Origin: Muribaculum gordoncarteri
GTDB taxonomy: Bacteria > Bacteroidota > Bacteroidia > Bacteroidales > Muribaculaceae
DNA: 64,000 bases
NCBI RefSeq assembly: GCF_004803695.1
Contig: NZ_CP039393.1
Coordinates: 2,976,001 to 3,040,000, forward strand
Direction of reading: 5' to 3'
Positions 17,342 to 26,631 of the stretch are shown here, in pieces (the first letter of the stretch is position 1; every line of letters starts with the position of its first letter). A program made the translations under genes and the position numbers. The notes below the pieces were generated by a model. That model was not told where the DNA came from, ran no database searches, and worked only from the letters and a program-made list of their open reading frames with translations.

Positions 17342-19018
17342 ATGATAATGAATACACGACGACTATATTATCTCAGGGCTTGTGGCCTGATGATTGCCGC
17401 CTTGGCGGTTGCGGCAGGGCTTAACGCCTGTTCCGATGCCGACCCTGCGTTGGAGCCCGGTGCCGGCGAAAATCCCGGCAGCATGGACAACACCGTCACC
17501 TTCTCGTTTCGCATCAGCGACGGAAACGTGTCGCGTGCCGGGCATGACGACCACGTGACATCGCCCGACGAGAATCCCGACATCAACGAAAGCTCGATCA
17601 ACACCAAGGATGTTGCGTTCTACGTGTTTGCCGACGACCGCCTCGGCTATCGCCCGCTTCAGGACGACGACTTCTACTCGCTCACCGGTGCTTCGGGCGG
17701 CGGCTACACCGTCAACCTCAAAATCGACTACAAGCAGCTTGCCGTAGACCCCGACAGCCCCGACCGCATAGCCATTCGCATTCTCGCCGTGGCCAACATG
17801 AACACATCGGGCACCGACCCCTACGCCTATCCGCAGCTTGACTACGGGTCCACCTACGCTCAGGTCATCGGAGAGCTCGAAAGCAAGCAGTTTTCTCTGC
17901 CCGCCACCTGGGATCCCGCCAACCTCCCCTCGGCTACAGGTCGCGGGCTATACATCCCCATGTTTGGCACGGCGGTTTTTCAGGTAAACCCCAAGGAGCT
18001 CTACGACACCGAAACGTGGCAGACCATCTACCTTGGCAGCGTGTCGATGCTGCGTGCCGTCGTGAAGGTTGAGTTGCTCGACGGCATTGCCGACCGCGAC
18101 GACGAGGGATTCCCCAAGATCGCCGACGCATGGCTCGACTACTCGGTTGTCAACGGAAAGCTGCTTCCCGCCGATGCGCTCACCTACATCAACGGCAACC
18201 AGGTCGACAAGAACAACCTGGGCGATGCCGGCGAAACTCCGGCCGTGCGCAACATGCGCTCATTCACCGGAACGCTCACCCACACCGTCAACGGCGCTTC
18301 GCTGCGTGAAACGCTTAAGATATTCCGCTCCTATTGCCCCGAGCAGTCAATCAGCTCAACAACACCATGCATCAGGCTCAAGGTGCAGCCTTCGGCATCG
18401 ACCCCCGAAGCCGAGTGGCTCGACTACACCATTCCCCTTGAGGGCTACGACGGAAAGCCTTTCGGATTTGTCAACCTCTACCGCAACCACATCTACCGCA
18501 TCCGCGTCAACTCGGTCAACATCGGTGTTCCCGCCGAGATTACCGTAACCGCGCTCCCCTGGACTCAGGAGGACATCGAGTGGAACTATGATCAGAATCC
18601 CGGACTCGCCGACGGAGGCGAAATAAAGTGGGTCGAGAACACCTATCAGTCAATCGACCAAAACACCGCTCGACTGGTGATGATGCGCGACATGACGCCC
18701 GCCAAGTGCTCATTTACCCTCTCGTCACCTCTCGGAGCCACATGGCGTGCCATTCTCGTGCCCGAAACCGCCGACCGCGATGCCTTCAAGTTCATCGACT
18801 CGGCCGGCAATCAGGTCGACGATGTGAGCGGAACCATCGATGGCAATGCCATAGACCTCACAATCACGGCAACCGACTCCGCCCCCAAGGAAACCAACAG
18901 GACCCGACTGCAGATTATCGTGACAACCCTCGACGGACGAACGATGACAGCCGATGTGTGTGCCGGAAAATACGGCGACAGCAAATACTTCACAATCATC
19001 CAGAACTCTCAGCTATAA
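17342..19018 (+). CDS. Fimbrial accessory lipoprotein with extra C-terminal Ig-like domain
   Basis: A 558-residue lipoprotein with lipobox LNAC. ATG 17348 is an alternative start two codons downstream. It shows a fimbrillin-type middle with SRAGHDD near residue 65 and 'LYRNHIYRIRVNSV...VTALPW', where the left counterpart ends. It then continues with about 150 residues of beta-rich sequence ('SFTLSSPLGATWRAILVPE...YFTIIQNSQL'), a BACON-like fold pattern often seen in tip-proximal subunits. It lies between anchor and tip genes, and the next gene starts 4 nt after the stop, so the two are translationally close. Confidence 0.7.
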   Translation: MIMNTRRLYYLRACGLMIAALAVAAGLNACSDADPALEPGAGENPGSMDNTVTFSFRISDGNVSRAGHDDHVTSPDENPDINESSINTKDVAFYVFADDRLGYRPLQDDDFYSLTGASGGGYTVNLKIDYKQLAVDPDSPDRIAIRILAVANMNTSGTDPYAYPQLDYGSTYAQVIGELESKQFSLPATWDPANLPSATGRGLYIPMFGTAVFQVNPKELYDTETWQTIYLGSVSMLRAVVKVELLDGIADRDDEGFPKIADAWLDYSVVNGKLLPADALTYINGNQVDKNNLGDAGETPAVRNMRSFTGTLTHTVNGASLRETLKIFRSYCPEQSISSTTPCIRLKVQPSASTPEAEWLDYTIPLEGYDGKPFGFVNLYRNHIYRIRVNSVNIGVPAEITVTALPWTQEDIEWNYDQNPGLADGGEIKWVENTYQSIDQNTARLVMMRDMTPAKCSFTLSSPLGATWRAILVPETADRDAFKFIDSAGNQVDDVSGTIDGNAIDLTITATDSAPKETNRTRLQIIVTTLDGRTMTADVCAGKYGDSKYFTIIQNSQL

Positions 19019-19022
19019 TAAA

Positions 19023-21458
19023 ATGACTCTATATAGATTTCTTATAAATCGATTCTACCTCACTCTGGCAGCCGCTTTGCTGCTTGCCGTTGCGGCTTGT
19101 TCCGACGACAGCTTCAACGGGCCCGATTCCGACGGCGGTGCAGGTTACATCAAGATAAGGCTTAGCTCTTCGTCCCACGGTTCGCGTGCCGGGGAGGTCG
19201 ACAAGCTTAATGAAAATCTAATATCCTCGGCCGTGTTGTGTCTATCTACGTTAACGAGTACCGACGACATGCCTCCGGTGCTTACACAGAGGTTTAGCGG
19301 ATTGACAGGCTCGACCGAGGTTCTCGAAGTTAAGTTGACCGACGACATGCGCAATGCCCTCTTTCCCGACAATGCCGTTACTTGCAAGGCTTATGTCGTG
19401 GCCAACCTCCCCGACGGGCCGTCGTCGGTCACCGACGGCATGAGCGTCAGCGACATCAGGGCCATCGCCGTTACATCCGATTTCGCCACGAGCAATGTGC
19501 AGAGCTCATTTGTCATGGATGGCGATAACACCGTGACTCTCCTCAATTCCGGCACCACCGCTGAAAGCGTGTCGGGAAAAATCGACCTTCAGCGTGCAGC
19601 ATCCAAGATTACAATTGCCGTCAACGTGCCCGAGAGCATCACCGTCGACGGTCAGGTGTGGCGTTCCGAGCGCACCAATATGAGCGTGCTCATCACCAAC
19701 GGAGTCCAAAGCTCGGCCGTCAATCCGGCGACCCACACTCTCGTTACAGGCGACTACTACAACACCACCACCGTATCGGAGAATCAGACACATCGTCAGC
19801 GCAAGCTCGAGGCGGGCACCGACACCAAGTTCACCTATGAGCTCACGAGCCCATTCTACACTTATCCCAACGAGTGGAACCCCGACGACAGTGAATCGCC
19901 GATGACCTATATGACCCTTATGGTGCCCTGGAAGCTTGACGGCGAGGACTCCTACCGCACTTGCTACTACATGGTGCCCGTGATTCGCACCGGCAACACC
20001 ATTGGACGCAACATCCACTACCGAGTGAAGATTAATGTGAATATACTTGGCAGCTTCACCCCCGACGAGCCCTTTACGCTTGACGATCTCAGCTACACGG
20101 CAGCCGAGTGGGGCAGTGTGCCTGTCGATGTCGACATTGCCGACTATCGCTACCTCGTTGTCGACCAAAATCACTACACGATGGATAACATCGAGTCTAC
20201 ATTTATCCCCGTCTACACTTCGCACCCCACAACGGTTACCAATGTGGAGATGACCTACTATCGCTATTACACTACATCGCAAGGAAATGAGAAACCCATC
20301 ACCATAACCACGACTCAATATGAAAATACTCAAACGCCTGGCTATGGCAATATATGGACTTGTGATTTCTTGAATCCTGACAAGGTTGACCAGGTTAACC
20401 CTTCAACCGGAATAAACTTCAGTCATAAACTTGTTGTATGGAATCCGTATAATCAACGTAATGAATCTGTAAGTTTGACAAACTTAAGATCGGATAATGC
20501 CGTTAATACAGCTATTAATTCTATTTGGTATTATCGTCCCTCTAATGATCCGGCATATTCACGTTATGATATTACAATCACGATTGTGCACACTGATAAA
20601 GTAGGAAAGCCGGATGCTGCCAATTTTACAAAGACAATAACGATTACCCAATATCCGCAGATGTATATCACAACCAGACAGAATTATCCTGTAAAAGGGG
20701 CATCTGCTGTACAAGGTAATATGTTTGTTAATGGATATCAAGCAAATTGGTATGGAGATCGTTATAAATGGTATATGACCTATGGCCTTTCTTATTCAAA
20801 TGTGACTAATTCCAATCCCAACCAATATGTGATAAATATTACACAGTTTGATTCGAGTACCGACTATATAATTGGAGATCCTCGTAGTCTAACAATAAAT
20901 AATCTTACAAGCAAGGACGACTTTAATGGAACAGATGCCGATTCTGCCCCCGCTGACGGTTGGGCATTTGCTAATGACATGTCAGGAACTCGCAGACAAT
21001 TAAAATATTACTATCCTACAGAGAGTGGGACAGATAAAGCTAATTGGATTGCTCCTAAAATCAGAGTTGCATCATCTTATGGTGTATGTGAAACTACTAA
21101 TACATATATTCAAGATCAACGACGTTGCGCATCATATCAGGAGTTAGGTTATCCTGCAGGTCGATGGAGAGTACCTACTGTTGCTGAAATTGAATTCATT
21201 ATGTATCAATCTCAAAAGGGACGAATCCCTAAATTGTTTAATACTGATATTGAATATATGTCAGCCCAAGGTGTTGTATCTACAACCATGACTAATGGAA
21301 AGCTTACAGTTCCAACAGACACTAATGGATCAGCATCTGTTCGTTGCGTTTACGATGAATGGTATTGGGGAAATGATACTATTGTTCCAAACAATAATGG
21401 AAGATATAGCTTCACTTGGGGCGACCGTGAGCGCACTAATCCTAATCCGACCAATTAA
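19023..21458 (+). CDS. Fimbrial tip-like lipoprotein (DUF4906-type), mosaic composition
   Basis: An 811-residue lipoprotein starting at ATG 19023 (signal ending AVAAC). The longer frame from 18954 overlaps the previous gene without a signal and is rejected. The N-terminal half is fimbrillin-like (SRAGEVDKLN near residue 50, 'IDLQRAASKITIAV'). The C-terminal half carries the tip module 'RRCASYQELGYPAGRWRVPTVAEIEFI...SVRCVYDEWYW', as in the left 1155-residue protein. Base composition drops sharply near 20280: 35 of 60 G+C in 19801-19860 versus 18 of 60 in 20461-20520. This suggests the binding half was acquired or exchanged by recombination. Confidence 0.7.
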   Translation: MTLYRFLINRFYLTLAAALLLAVAACSDDSFNGPDSDGGAGYIKIRLSSSSHGSRAGEVDKLNENLISSAVLCLSTLTSTDDMPPVLTQRFSGLTGSTEVLEVKLTDDMRNALFPDNAVTCKAYVVANLPDGPSSVTDGMSVSDIRAIAVTSDFATSNVQSSFVMDGDNTVTLLNSGTTAESVSGKIDLQRAASKITIAVNVPESITVDGQVWRSERTNMSVLITNGVQSSAVNPATHTLVTGDYYNTTTVSENQTHRQRKLEAGTDTKFTYELTSPFYTYPNEWNPDDSESPMTYMTLMVPWKLDGEDSYRTCYYMVPVIRTGNTIGRNIHYRVKINVNILGSFTPDEPFTLDDLSYTAAEWGSVPVDVDIADYRYLVVDQNHYTMDNIESTFIPVYTSHPTTVTNVEMTYYRYYTTSQGNEKPITITTTQYENTQTPGYGNIWTCDFLNPDKVDQVNPSTGINFSHKLVVWNPYNQRNESVSLTNLRSDNAVNTAINSIWYYRPSNDPAYSRYDITITIVHTDKVGKPDAANFTKTITITQYPQMYITTRQNYPVKGASAVQGNMFVNGYQANWYGDRYKWYMTYGLSYSNVTNSNPNQYVINITQFDSSTDYIIGDPRSLTINNLTSKDDFNGTDADSAPADGWAFANDMSGTRRQLKYYYPTESGTDKANWIAPKIRVASSYGVCETTNTYIQDQRRCASYQELGYPAGRWRVPTVAEIEFIMYQSQKGRIPKLFNTDIEYMSAQGVVSTTMTNGKLTVPTDTNGSASVRCVYDEWYWGNDTIVPNNNGRYSFTWGDRERTNPNPTN

Positions 21459-21492
21459 CCGATAATCACGATATTAAGATATTTGACACAAT

Positions 21493-23526
21493 ATGAAACT
21501 TCTTAAAAATATCATGGTGGTTGTCGCCCTTTTCGGGCTGTGGAGCTGTAGCGATGACATCGTTCCGGCTCCCGGCGCGGGCGACAACGACGGCGAAACA
21601 TTCACTATAACGGCTTCGGTGGCTATGCCCGACATTATGCCGGCCGGAAGCCGTGCCATGGGCGACTCACCCGACTATGCCGGGTTGAAGCTTTATCTCG
21701 CCGAGTTTGACATGAACGGCGATGAGCCGCTCAACAACTTCTTCTCCAATTTATATAGGGCTGAAAACGAGCGGGCAGGCAACAATCTGGTCACCTTCAA
21801 TGTCACGTTGAAGAAGAGCGTCGAGCCCAAGGTGCTCCACCTTATAGCCGTGCCGAGCAGCGTAGACCTCGACTTCACCTACGGCTCCGAGGGTACGCTG
21901 ATTCCCGGCCTCACCACGAGCGGCGGCAACGAAGCCTATTGGCGACGACTCGAGTTCCCTTCAGGTTATGGCACCATGACCGGCGATGTGTGGACCACTT
22001 CACAGGCCACTATCAATGCCCTCACCAATGTGCCGTTGATTCGCAACTTCGGTAAAATCACTGTGGTCAACGAAGCTACAGCCAATTTCACGCTTGAAGG
22101 ATTTGCTGTGGTCAACACTCCCACATCGGGCTCGGTGGCTCCGTGGAACTATACAGCAATGCGATTTCCCGACTATCTTGATGATTCGGGCAATCAGTTC
22201 GACTATTCGGCTCTCAGTTATGGCGGAATGTTGCCGGGTAACGCCAACATCACCGACAATGAGCCCGGCGGATTGACCTACAGCACTGCTCCTAAATATA
22301 TATATGAGCGCCCCTTCAGCTCGGTCAACCGCACTTTGGTCATAGTCAAGGGCCAATATAGCGGTGGCGAGTCGTCCTACTACAAGATCGACCTCGGGTA
22401 TCAGGATACCGACGGCGTGTTTAAATACTACAATCTGCTGCGTAACTTCAACTACACCGTCACGATAAAGAGTGTGGGCGCAAGCGGTTATGCCACCGCC
22501 AAGGAGGCGATGGACGGCGTTGTCTACAACAACTTGTCGTTTGATGTGACAACCAACAAGATGCTCAACATCTCCAACGGCACTGACATGGTGTGGGTCA
22601 ACTTCACAACCGCTGTCGTGACACAGAACACCGATGCCGACCGCACTATCAAGTTCGGCTTCAAATACGCTAAAAACATCGGCACGGCCGGTGAAACGGT
22701 CGACAACTCTTCGGTAACCGACCCCACGACCATGGGACTTGTCCTCGGCGATGTTATCGAAAGCGTCACCGAAACCACGGCACCCACAGTAAATGATAAA
22801 GGCGAGCCCGCCGACTACACCGGGTGGAAATTCTATGAGATAAAAACTCATGCGCCCACCGATGAAACTAAGCAGCAGAGCTTCACCATCATCAATAAGG
22901 ACACAGGACTCGGGCGTACGATCAACCTTGTGTTGCGAACACCTTGGGAGCTTGATCCCGCCCATGTGCGCGTGTTTGCCGGCAACTACAACCTTCCCGG
23001 CCAGTTTCCCTACGATGACACGACCTACGAGAACAAAGTTGGTGACGGAGCCGGTGCCAAGCTCACCATATTCTTTACCATCCCCGAGGATCTGCCTGAA
23101 GCTATATTCCCATTGTCGTTTGAACTGGAATCTGACCGACAGAACATCGAGAATAACCCCATTGGTACGCTCCTTGTTACATCAGGCCCCTCGGTGTTTG
23201 ACGGTGTGATAGGCACTCGCATCAAGTATATAAAGCCGATTACATGGACCGACTACAATACTGTGCTCGACGCATCGCATCCCACGGCGGTGAAGGTTCC
23301 GGCCGATCCGAAAAATCCTGACAACGGTAAATATCTTCACCGGGTGCGTTGCAGATTGCAGACTATTACCTCGCTTGAGGCACTCGGCATCGGCACTAAC
23401 GGAACCACTACTACAAAAGTGCGCGTCACCAATCCCTACTTCAAGCTTAGGGGAGGCGATGGCAAAATCGAAGTCACCTTCACCCGCACAAGAGGCCAAT
23501 CCCTCTCCAACGCCCCCAACAACTGA
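21493..23526 (+). CDS. Additional fimbrial-type surface lipoprotein (right operon only)
   Basis: A 677-residue lipoprotein with lipobox LWSC. Early fimbrillin features include 'AGSRAMGDSPDYAGLKLYLAEFD', with a possible arginine processing site near residue 54. The middle has 'YNLLRNFNYTVTIKSVGASGYATAKEAMDG', where typical subunits end, followed by about 330 residues of beta-rich repeats. It has no counterpart in the left operon and lies before the operon terminator. Probably an extra minor or tip subunit. Its ligand and exact family are not recognised. Confidence 0.6.
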   Translation: MKLLKNIMVVVALFGLWSCSDDIVPAPGAGDNDGETFTITASVAMPDIMPAGSRAMGDSPDYAGLKLYLAEFDMNGDEPLNNFFSNLYRAENERAGNNLVTFNVTLKKSVEPKVLHLIAVPSSVDLDFTYGSEGTLIPGLTTSGGNEAYWRRLEFPSGYGTMTGDVWTTSQATINALTNVPLIRNFGKITVVNEATANFTLEGFAVVNTPTSGSVAPWNYTAMRFPDYLDDSGNQFDYSALSYGGMLPGNANITDNEPGGLTYSTAPKYIYERPFSSVNRTLVIVKGQYSGGESSYYKIDLGYQDTDGVFKYYNLLRNFNYTVTIKSVGASGYATAKEAMDGVVYNNLSFDVTTNKMLNISNGTDMVWVNFTTAVVTQNTDADRTIKFGFKYAKNIGTAGETVDNSSVTDPTTMGLVLGDVIESVTETTAPTVNDKGEPADYTGWKFYEIKTHAPTDETKQQSFTIINKDTGLGRTINLVLRTPWELDPAHVRVFAGNYNLPGQFPYDDTTYENKVGDGAGAKLTIFFTIPEDLPEAIFPLSFELESDRQNIENNPIGTLLVTSGPSVFDGVIGTRIKYIKPITWTDYNTVLDASHPTAVKVPADPKNPDNGKYLHRVRCRLQTITSLEALGIGTNGTTTTKVRVTNPYFKLRGGDGKIEVTFTRTRGQSLSNAPNN

Positions 23527-23548
23527 TCCCACACATAAACACACCCCA

Positions 23549-23578
23549 AGCGGCTCCCTCCCGGAGCCGCTCTTTTTT
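23549..23578 (+). terminator. Terminator of the right fimbrial operon
   Basis: A perfect 9-bp stem (AGCGGCTCC at 23549-23557, GGAGCCGCT at 23563-23571) is followed by CTTTTTTG. It lies 22 nt after the last right-operon stop codon. Confidence 0.85.
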
Positions 23579-23599
23579 GACCAAAAACTTATATCACGC

Positions 23600-23628
23600 A
23601 AACGTTTTTGTTAATTTGTTGCAACAAA
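23600..23628 (+). promoter_or_regulatory. Two palindromic operator candidates upstream of the GH13 gene
   Basis: AAACGTTT (23600-23607), within CGCAAACGTTTTTG, has the CG-centred core typical of LacI-family operators. TTTGTTGCAACAAA (23615-23628) is a perfect 14-bp palindrome ending three bases before the promoter's -33 region. A sugar-responsive repressor or activator site is likely, but no regulator gene lies beside it. Confidence 0.4.
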
Positions 23629-23631
23629 GCA

Positions 23632-23662
23632 TTGTAGGTTTTTGATATAATCGCTATATTTG
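23632..23662 (+). promoter_or_regulatory. Promoter of the GH13 gene
   Basis: TTG (23632-23634), 20-nt spacer, then TATATTTG (23655-23662), a complete Bacteroidales -7 box. Transcription would start about 23668, giving a leader of roughly 23 nt before ATG 23691. Confidence 0.75.
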
Positions 23663-23690
23663 CGATTACAACTTCAAAAACGGTACAATC

Positions 23691-25124
23691 ATGAGAAAAA
23701 TTTTATTTTTAGCTTTGGCTGCCGGAGCGGCAGCACTTATCGTAGCGAGTTGCACTACACGTAAAAAAAGTGATGCGGCGCTCGCTCAGGCCGACAGTAC
23801 CTATACCAATCTTAAGCAACCCGATTGGAGCAGGAATGCTGTCATCTATGAAGTAAATCTGCGCCAATACACCGACAGTGGAACAATTACCGCCTTTGAG
23901 CGAGAACTTCCGCGATTGAAGGAACTCGGCGTCGACATTCTGTGGTTCATGCCCATCCATCCCATATCGGTCGACGGCCGCAAGGGAGAGCTTGGAAGCT
24001 ACTATGCCGTGCAGGACTACAAGGCATTCAATCCCGAATTCGGCACCATCGATCAGTTCAAGAAGGTTGTCGACAAGGCACACGACCTCGGCATGAAGGT
24101 AATACTCGACTGGGTCCCCAATCACACAGGCCGCGACAACGCATGGGTGACCGAGCACCCCGACTGGTATGTGAAGGACTCGCTCGGAAACATGGTAGGC
24201 CCCTACGACTGGACCGATGTCTACAAACTCGATTACAATAATCCCGAGATGCGTGCCGCAATGGTCGACGCGCTTAAATTCTGGCTCACCGATGTCGATG
24301 TCGACGGCTTCCGATGCGATGTGGCGGGTGAAGTGCCTACCGACTTCTGGGACGAAACCCGTCCGAAGCTCGACGAGGTAAAGGAAGTGTTCATGCTCGC
24401 CGAAGCCAGCAAGCCCGAACTTCAGGTCAACGGATTCAACATGGGTTATAACTGGCCCATGAAGGACCTCTTCAGCGAAATCGCGGCTACGCAGGGACAA
24501 TACACATTCAAGGGCGAGGATGGCACCGTAAAGACATTCCCCGTCAAGTCGGCCGTGGCAATCGACTCACTGCTTGCGCGTCAGGCCGAAGAGTATCCCA
24601 CCGACAGCTATTTGATGAACATGATAACCAATCACGACCTCAACTCTTGGGAAGGCACCGCACAGGAGCGCCTTGGAAATCTGGCCGACGCATTTGCCGT
24701 GCTGAGCTACACGCTTCCCGGAATGCCGCTCATATATACCGGACAGGAAACGGGACTTAACCGCGCATTGGAATTCTTCAAGAAGGATGTGCCTCCCACA
24801 TGGGAACCGCGCAACCGCTACTTCGAGTTCTACCAGAAGCTCAATCACCTCAAGCACACCCAGCCCGCGCTGCAGGCCGGAGTGCATGGCGGCGAGATAG
24901 TGCGTTACCCCACCACAAGCGACGACCTGTATATATTCAGCCGCTCGGTCGACAACACCACCGTCTACGTGTTCACCAATCTTAGCAACAAGACTCAGAA
25001 CATAACCTATAAGGACAAGGCTCCCGAGCGAAACGCCACCACGGTTAACTTCTTCACCGGTCAGACCGAGGAGTTCCCCGTCAAGCTCGCCCCTGGCGAA
25101 TACTACATCTACGTTAATCGCTGA
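23691..25124 (+). CDS. GH13 alpha-amylase-family lipoprotein
   Basis: A 477-residue lipoprotein (lipobox IVASC, Cys21). GH13 hallmarks are in order: 'DILWFMPIHP' (about 83-91), 'VILDWVPNHTG' (137-147), 'VDGFRCDVAGE' with nucleophile Asp210, 'MLAEAS' with acid/base Glu238, and 'TNHDLNSWEG' with Asp316. A short C-terminal beta domain follows. It should hydrolyse alpha-1,4 glucans or maltodextrins outside the cytoplasm. It stands alone, with its own promoter, possible operators and terminator, and no SusC/SusD genes nearby. The precise substrate cannot be told from sequence. Confidence 0.88.
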   Translation: MRKILFLALAAGAAALIVASCTTRKKSDAALAQADSTYTNLKQPDWSRNAVIYEVNLRQYTDSGTITAFERELPRLKELGVDILWFMPIHPISVDGRKGELGSYYAVQDYKAFNPEFGTIDQFKKVVDKAHDLGMKVILDWVPNHTGRDNAWVTEHPDWYVKDSLGNMVGPYDWTDVYKLDYNNPEMRAAMVDALKFWLTDVDVDGFRCDVAGEVPTDFWDETRPKLDEVKEVFMLAEASKPELQVNGFNMGYNWPMKDLFSEIAATQGQYTFKGEDGTVKTFPVKSAVAIDSLLARQAEEYPTDSYLMNMITNHDLNSWEGTAQERLGNLADAFAVLSYTLPGMPLIYTGQETGLNRALEFFKKDVPPTWEPRNRYFEFYQKLNHLKHTQPALQAGVHGGEIVRYPTTSDDLYIFSRSVDNTTVYVFTNLSNKTQNITYKDKAPERNATTVNFFTGQTEEFPVKLAPGEYYIYVNR

Positions 25125-25153
25125 TAACACCTGTTTCATATAATTACATCACA

Positions 25154-25199
25154 GCCCCGTGACACGGCCATTACGCCTGCGTCACGGGGCCTTTTTTTA
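25154..25199 (+). terminator. Terminator of the GH13 gene
   Basis: A perfect 10-bp stem (GCCCCGTGAC 25154-25163, GTCACGGGGC 25181-25190) is followed by CTTTTTTTA. Confidence 0.88.
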
Positions 25200-25207
25200 T
25201 GTCAGAT

Positions 25208-25238
25208 TTTGTCGATATGTCGATATTCGTTATTTTAG
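25208..25238 (+). promoter_or_regulatory. Probable promoter for the 256-residue hypothetical protein
   Basis: TTTG (25208-25211), 19-nt spacer, TATTTTAG (25231-25238), one mismatch from the TAnnTTTG box. It is 20 nt before ATG 25259. Confidence 0.5.
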
Positions 25239-25258
25239 TATATCAAATAAATCAGCCC

Positions 25259-26029
25259 ATGAAAAGAATAGTACTACTCATTGTCACACTTGCGCTTGCC
25301 GTCACTCGGTTGTCGGCTTATACTGCCCGTGAGGCATGCGACATACTCGTAGAAAATGCCAAAGTGGCTACCAATGTATGTCCCTTTGAGCTCGACATTG
25401 CTTCGACAATTACATCATTTTCATACGATAGGGATGAAAACATCTTTTCGGCCATGGTTCTGGTCAACACCGATAAGTTTCCATTGTGGATGTTTCTAAG
25501 GGATGAAGGTAACAGTTATGCCAATCTCGTCATGACACGTTATATTGTGGGCTCCGAGCGTCGATTCCTTTTAAAGAACATTATTGATGCTGGTGCAATG
25601 TTCAGCTTCTGTTTTTATGTCGATTCGGGCGATTCTATAAGCTATGGACTGAATCTCAATGAGTTGAAAAGCCTGTATGATTATCATGTAAGCGATTCCG
25701 AGCGGTGGGCTATGACTCTTGAGGCGATGGTGCTGATCTTAAACTGCGACACGCCACAAAAAATCGACGATCTTATTACATTGTCGAGCTATGAATGGGG
25801 TGATAATTGCGTCATTATAAATTATATGCTTGAGGATCATGATATGCCTGCTTTGTTGTGTGACATTCATGAACATTCTGAAATGATTAAAAGCGACACT
25901 GTGTCGCAGGTCGAGGCTGACGATCTCAAGAAAATTCTTATGGAGGCCGGTGCAAACCTTGTCATAAGATATAGGAGCGCGCTGACCGGCGACAGCTGCG
26001 ACATTGTAGTGTCGCCTGATGAATTTTAG
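25259..26029 (+). CDS. Hypothetical exported protein
   Basis: 256 residues from ATG 25259, which opens a signal peptide (MKRIVLLIVTLALAVTRLSA). The longer frame from 25199 runs through the preceding terminator and promoter and is rejected. The mature part is acidic, mixed alpha/beta, and contains 'ACDILVENAKVATNVCPFELD' and 'VIRYRSALTGDSCDIVVSPDEF'. I recognise no family. Its stop overlaps by four bases the stop of the convergent WbqC gene. Probably periplasmic, function unknown. Confidence 0.6.
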   Translation: MKRIVLLIVTLALAVTRLSAYTAREACDILVENAKVATNVCPFELDIASTITSFSYDRDENIFSAMVLVNTDKFPLWMFLRDEGNSYANLVMTRYIVGSERRFLLKNIIDAGAMFSFCFYVDSGDSISYGLNLNELKSLYDYHVSDSERWAMTLEAMVLILNCDTPQKIDDLITLSSYEWGDNCVIINYMLEDHDMPALLCDIHEHSEMIKSDTVSQVEADDLKKILMEAGANLVIRYRSALTGDSCDIVVSPDEF

Positions 26030-26631
26030 GGTTGCATAGCCTTCAGCACGAGAGGTGCTTCGGGGCCCATGTTGAATATAAGGTCGAGCACGCTCAGCCC
26101 CGGCGTGAAGCCGTAGCGCGAAGCCCATATCTGATAATACTCCACATCACGCACTTCAGGCAGCGTGGATGTCGCATCGTCAAGTGTCACTTCGCGCGGA
26201 TTGATGCCGAGAGCGTTTCGGCAGAATCGGTCAATAGACGCGTCAAGCTCAACAAGACTCTCTATGTCGCCGCTGAACGCCGGCATCAGGTCGTCGGCGT
26301 AATATTCAAAGAAGGGAGTGCGCCCGTAGGCCGAAAATATTGCGCCCCAATGCACGTGCCACCAGTCGCCGTGGCTCGACACCTTCACGTCACACAATCT
26401 TGTCGAGTGCCACTCAGTGGGTTTCTCCAGCGGCACGGTGAGCCGCTGCACGCCGTTGGCGCCCTCGATGGTACATCGGTGACACTCCTTGGCACGCTTG
26501 TTAAATCGCCGCTGCGTGTCGATTGTCACCGCACCATACATGGCCATAGCCGCATAGTAGCGGATGCTTCCGCAGTAGACCGGCGGAAGCACCAATGTAG
26601 TATCGGGGTATCGTATAAGGGGCGATGTCAC
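26026..26631 (-). CDS. WbqC-like family protein
   Basis: 201 residues matching the WbqC-like family: 'LPPVYCGSIRYYAAM', 'QRRFNKRAKECHRCTIEGANGVQRLTVPLEK', 'WWHVHWGAIFSAYGRTPFFEYYADDL'. Members are linked to polysaccharide biosynthesis in some bacteria, but in Bacteroidales this gene regularly follows lepB and its biochemical role is not established. The start overlaps the lepB stop by four bases, so the two are translationally coupled. Confidence 0.8.
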   Translation of the reverse strand: MTSPLIRYPDTTLVLPPVYCGSIRYYAAMAMYGAVTIDTQRRFNKRAKECHRCTIEGANGVQRLTVPLEKPTEWHSTRLCDVKVSSHGDWWHVHWGAIFSAYGRTPFFEYYADDLMPAFSGDIESLVELDASIDRFCRNALGINPREVTLDDATSTLPEVRDVEYYQIWASRYGFTPGLSVLDLIFNMGPEAPLVLKAMQP

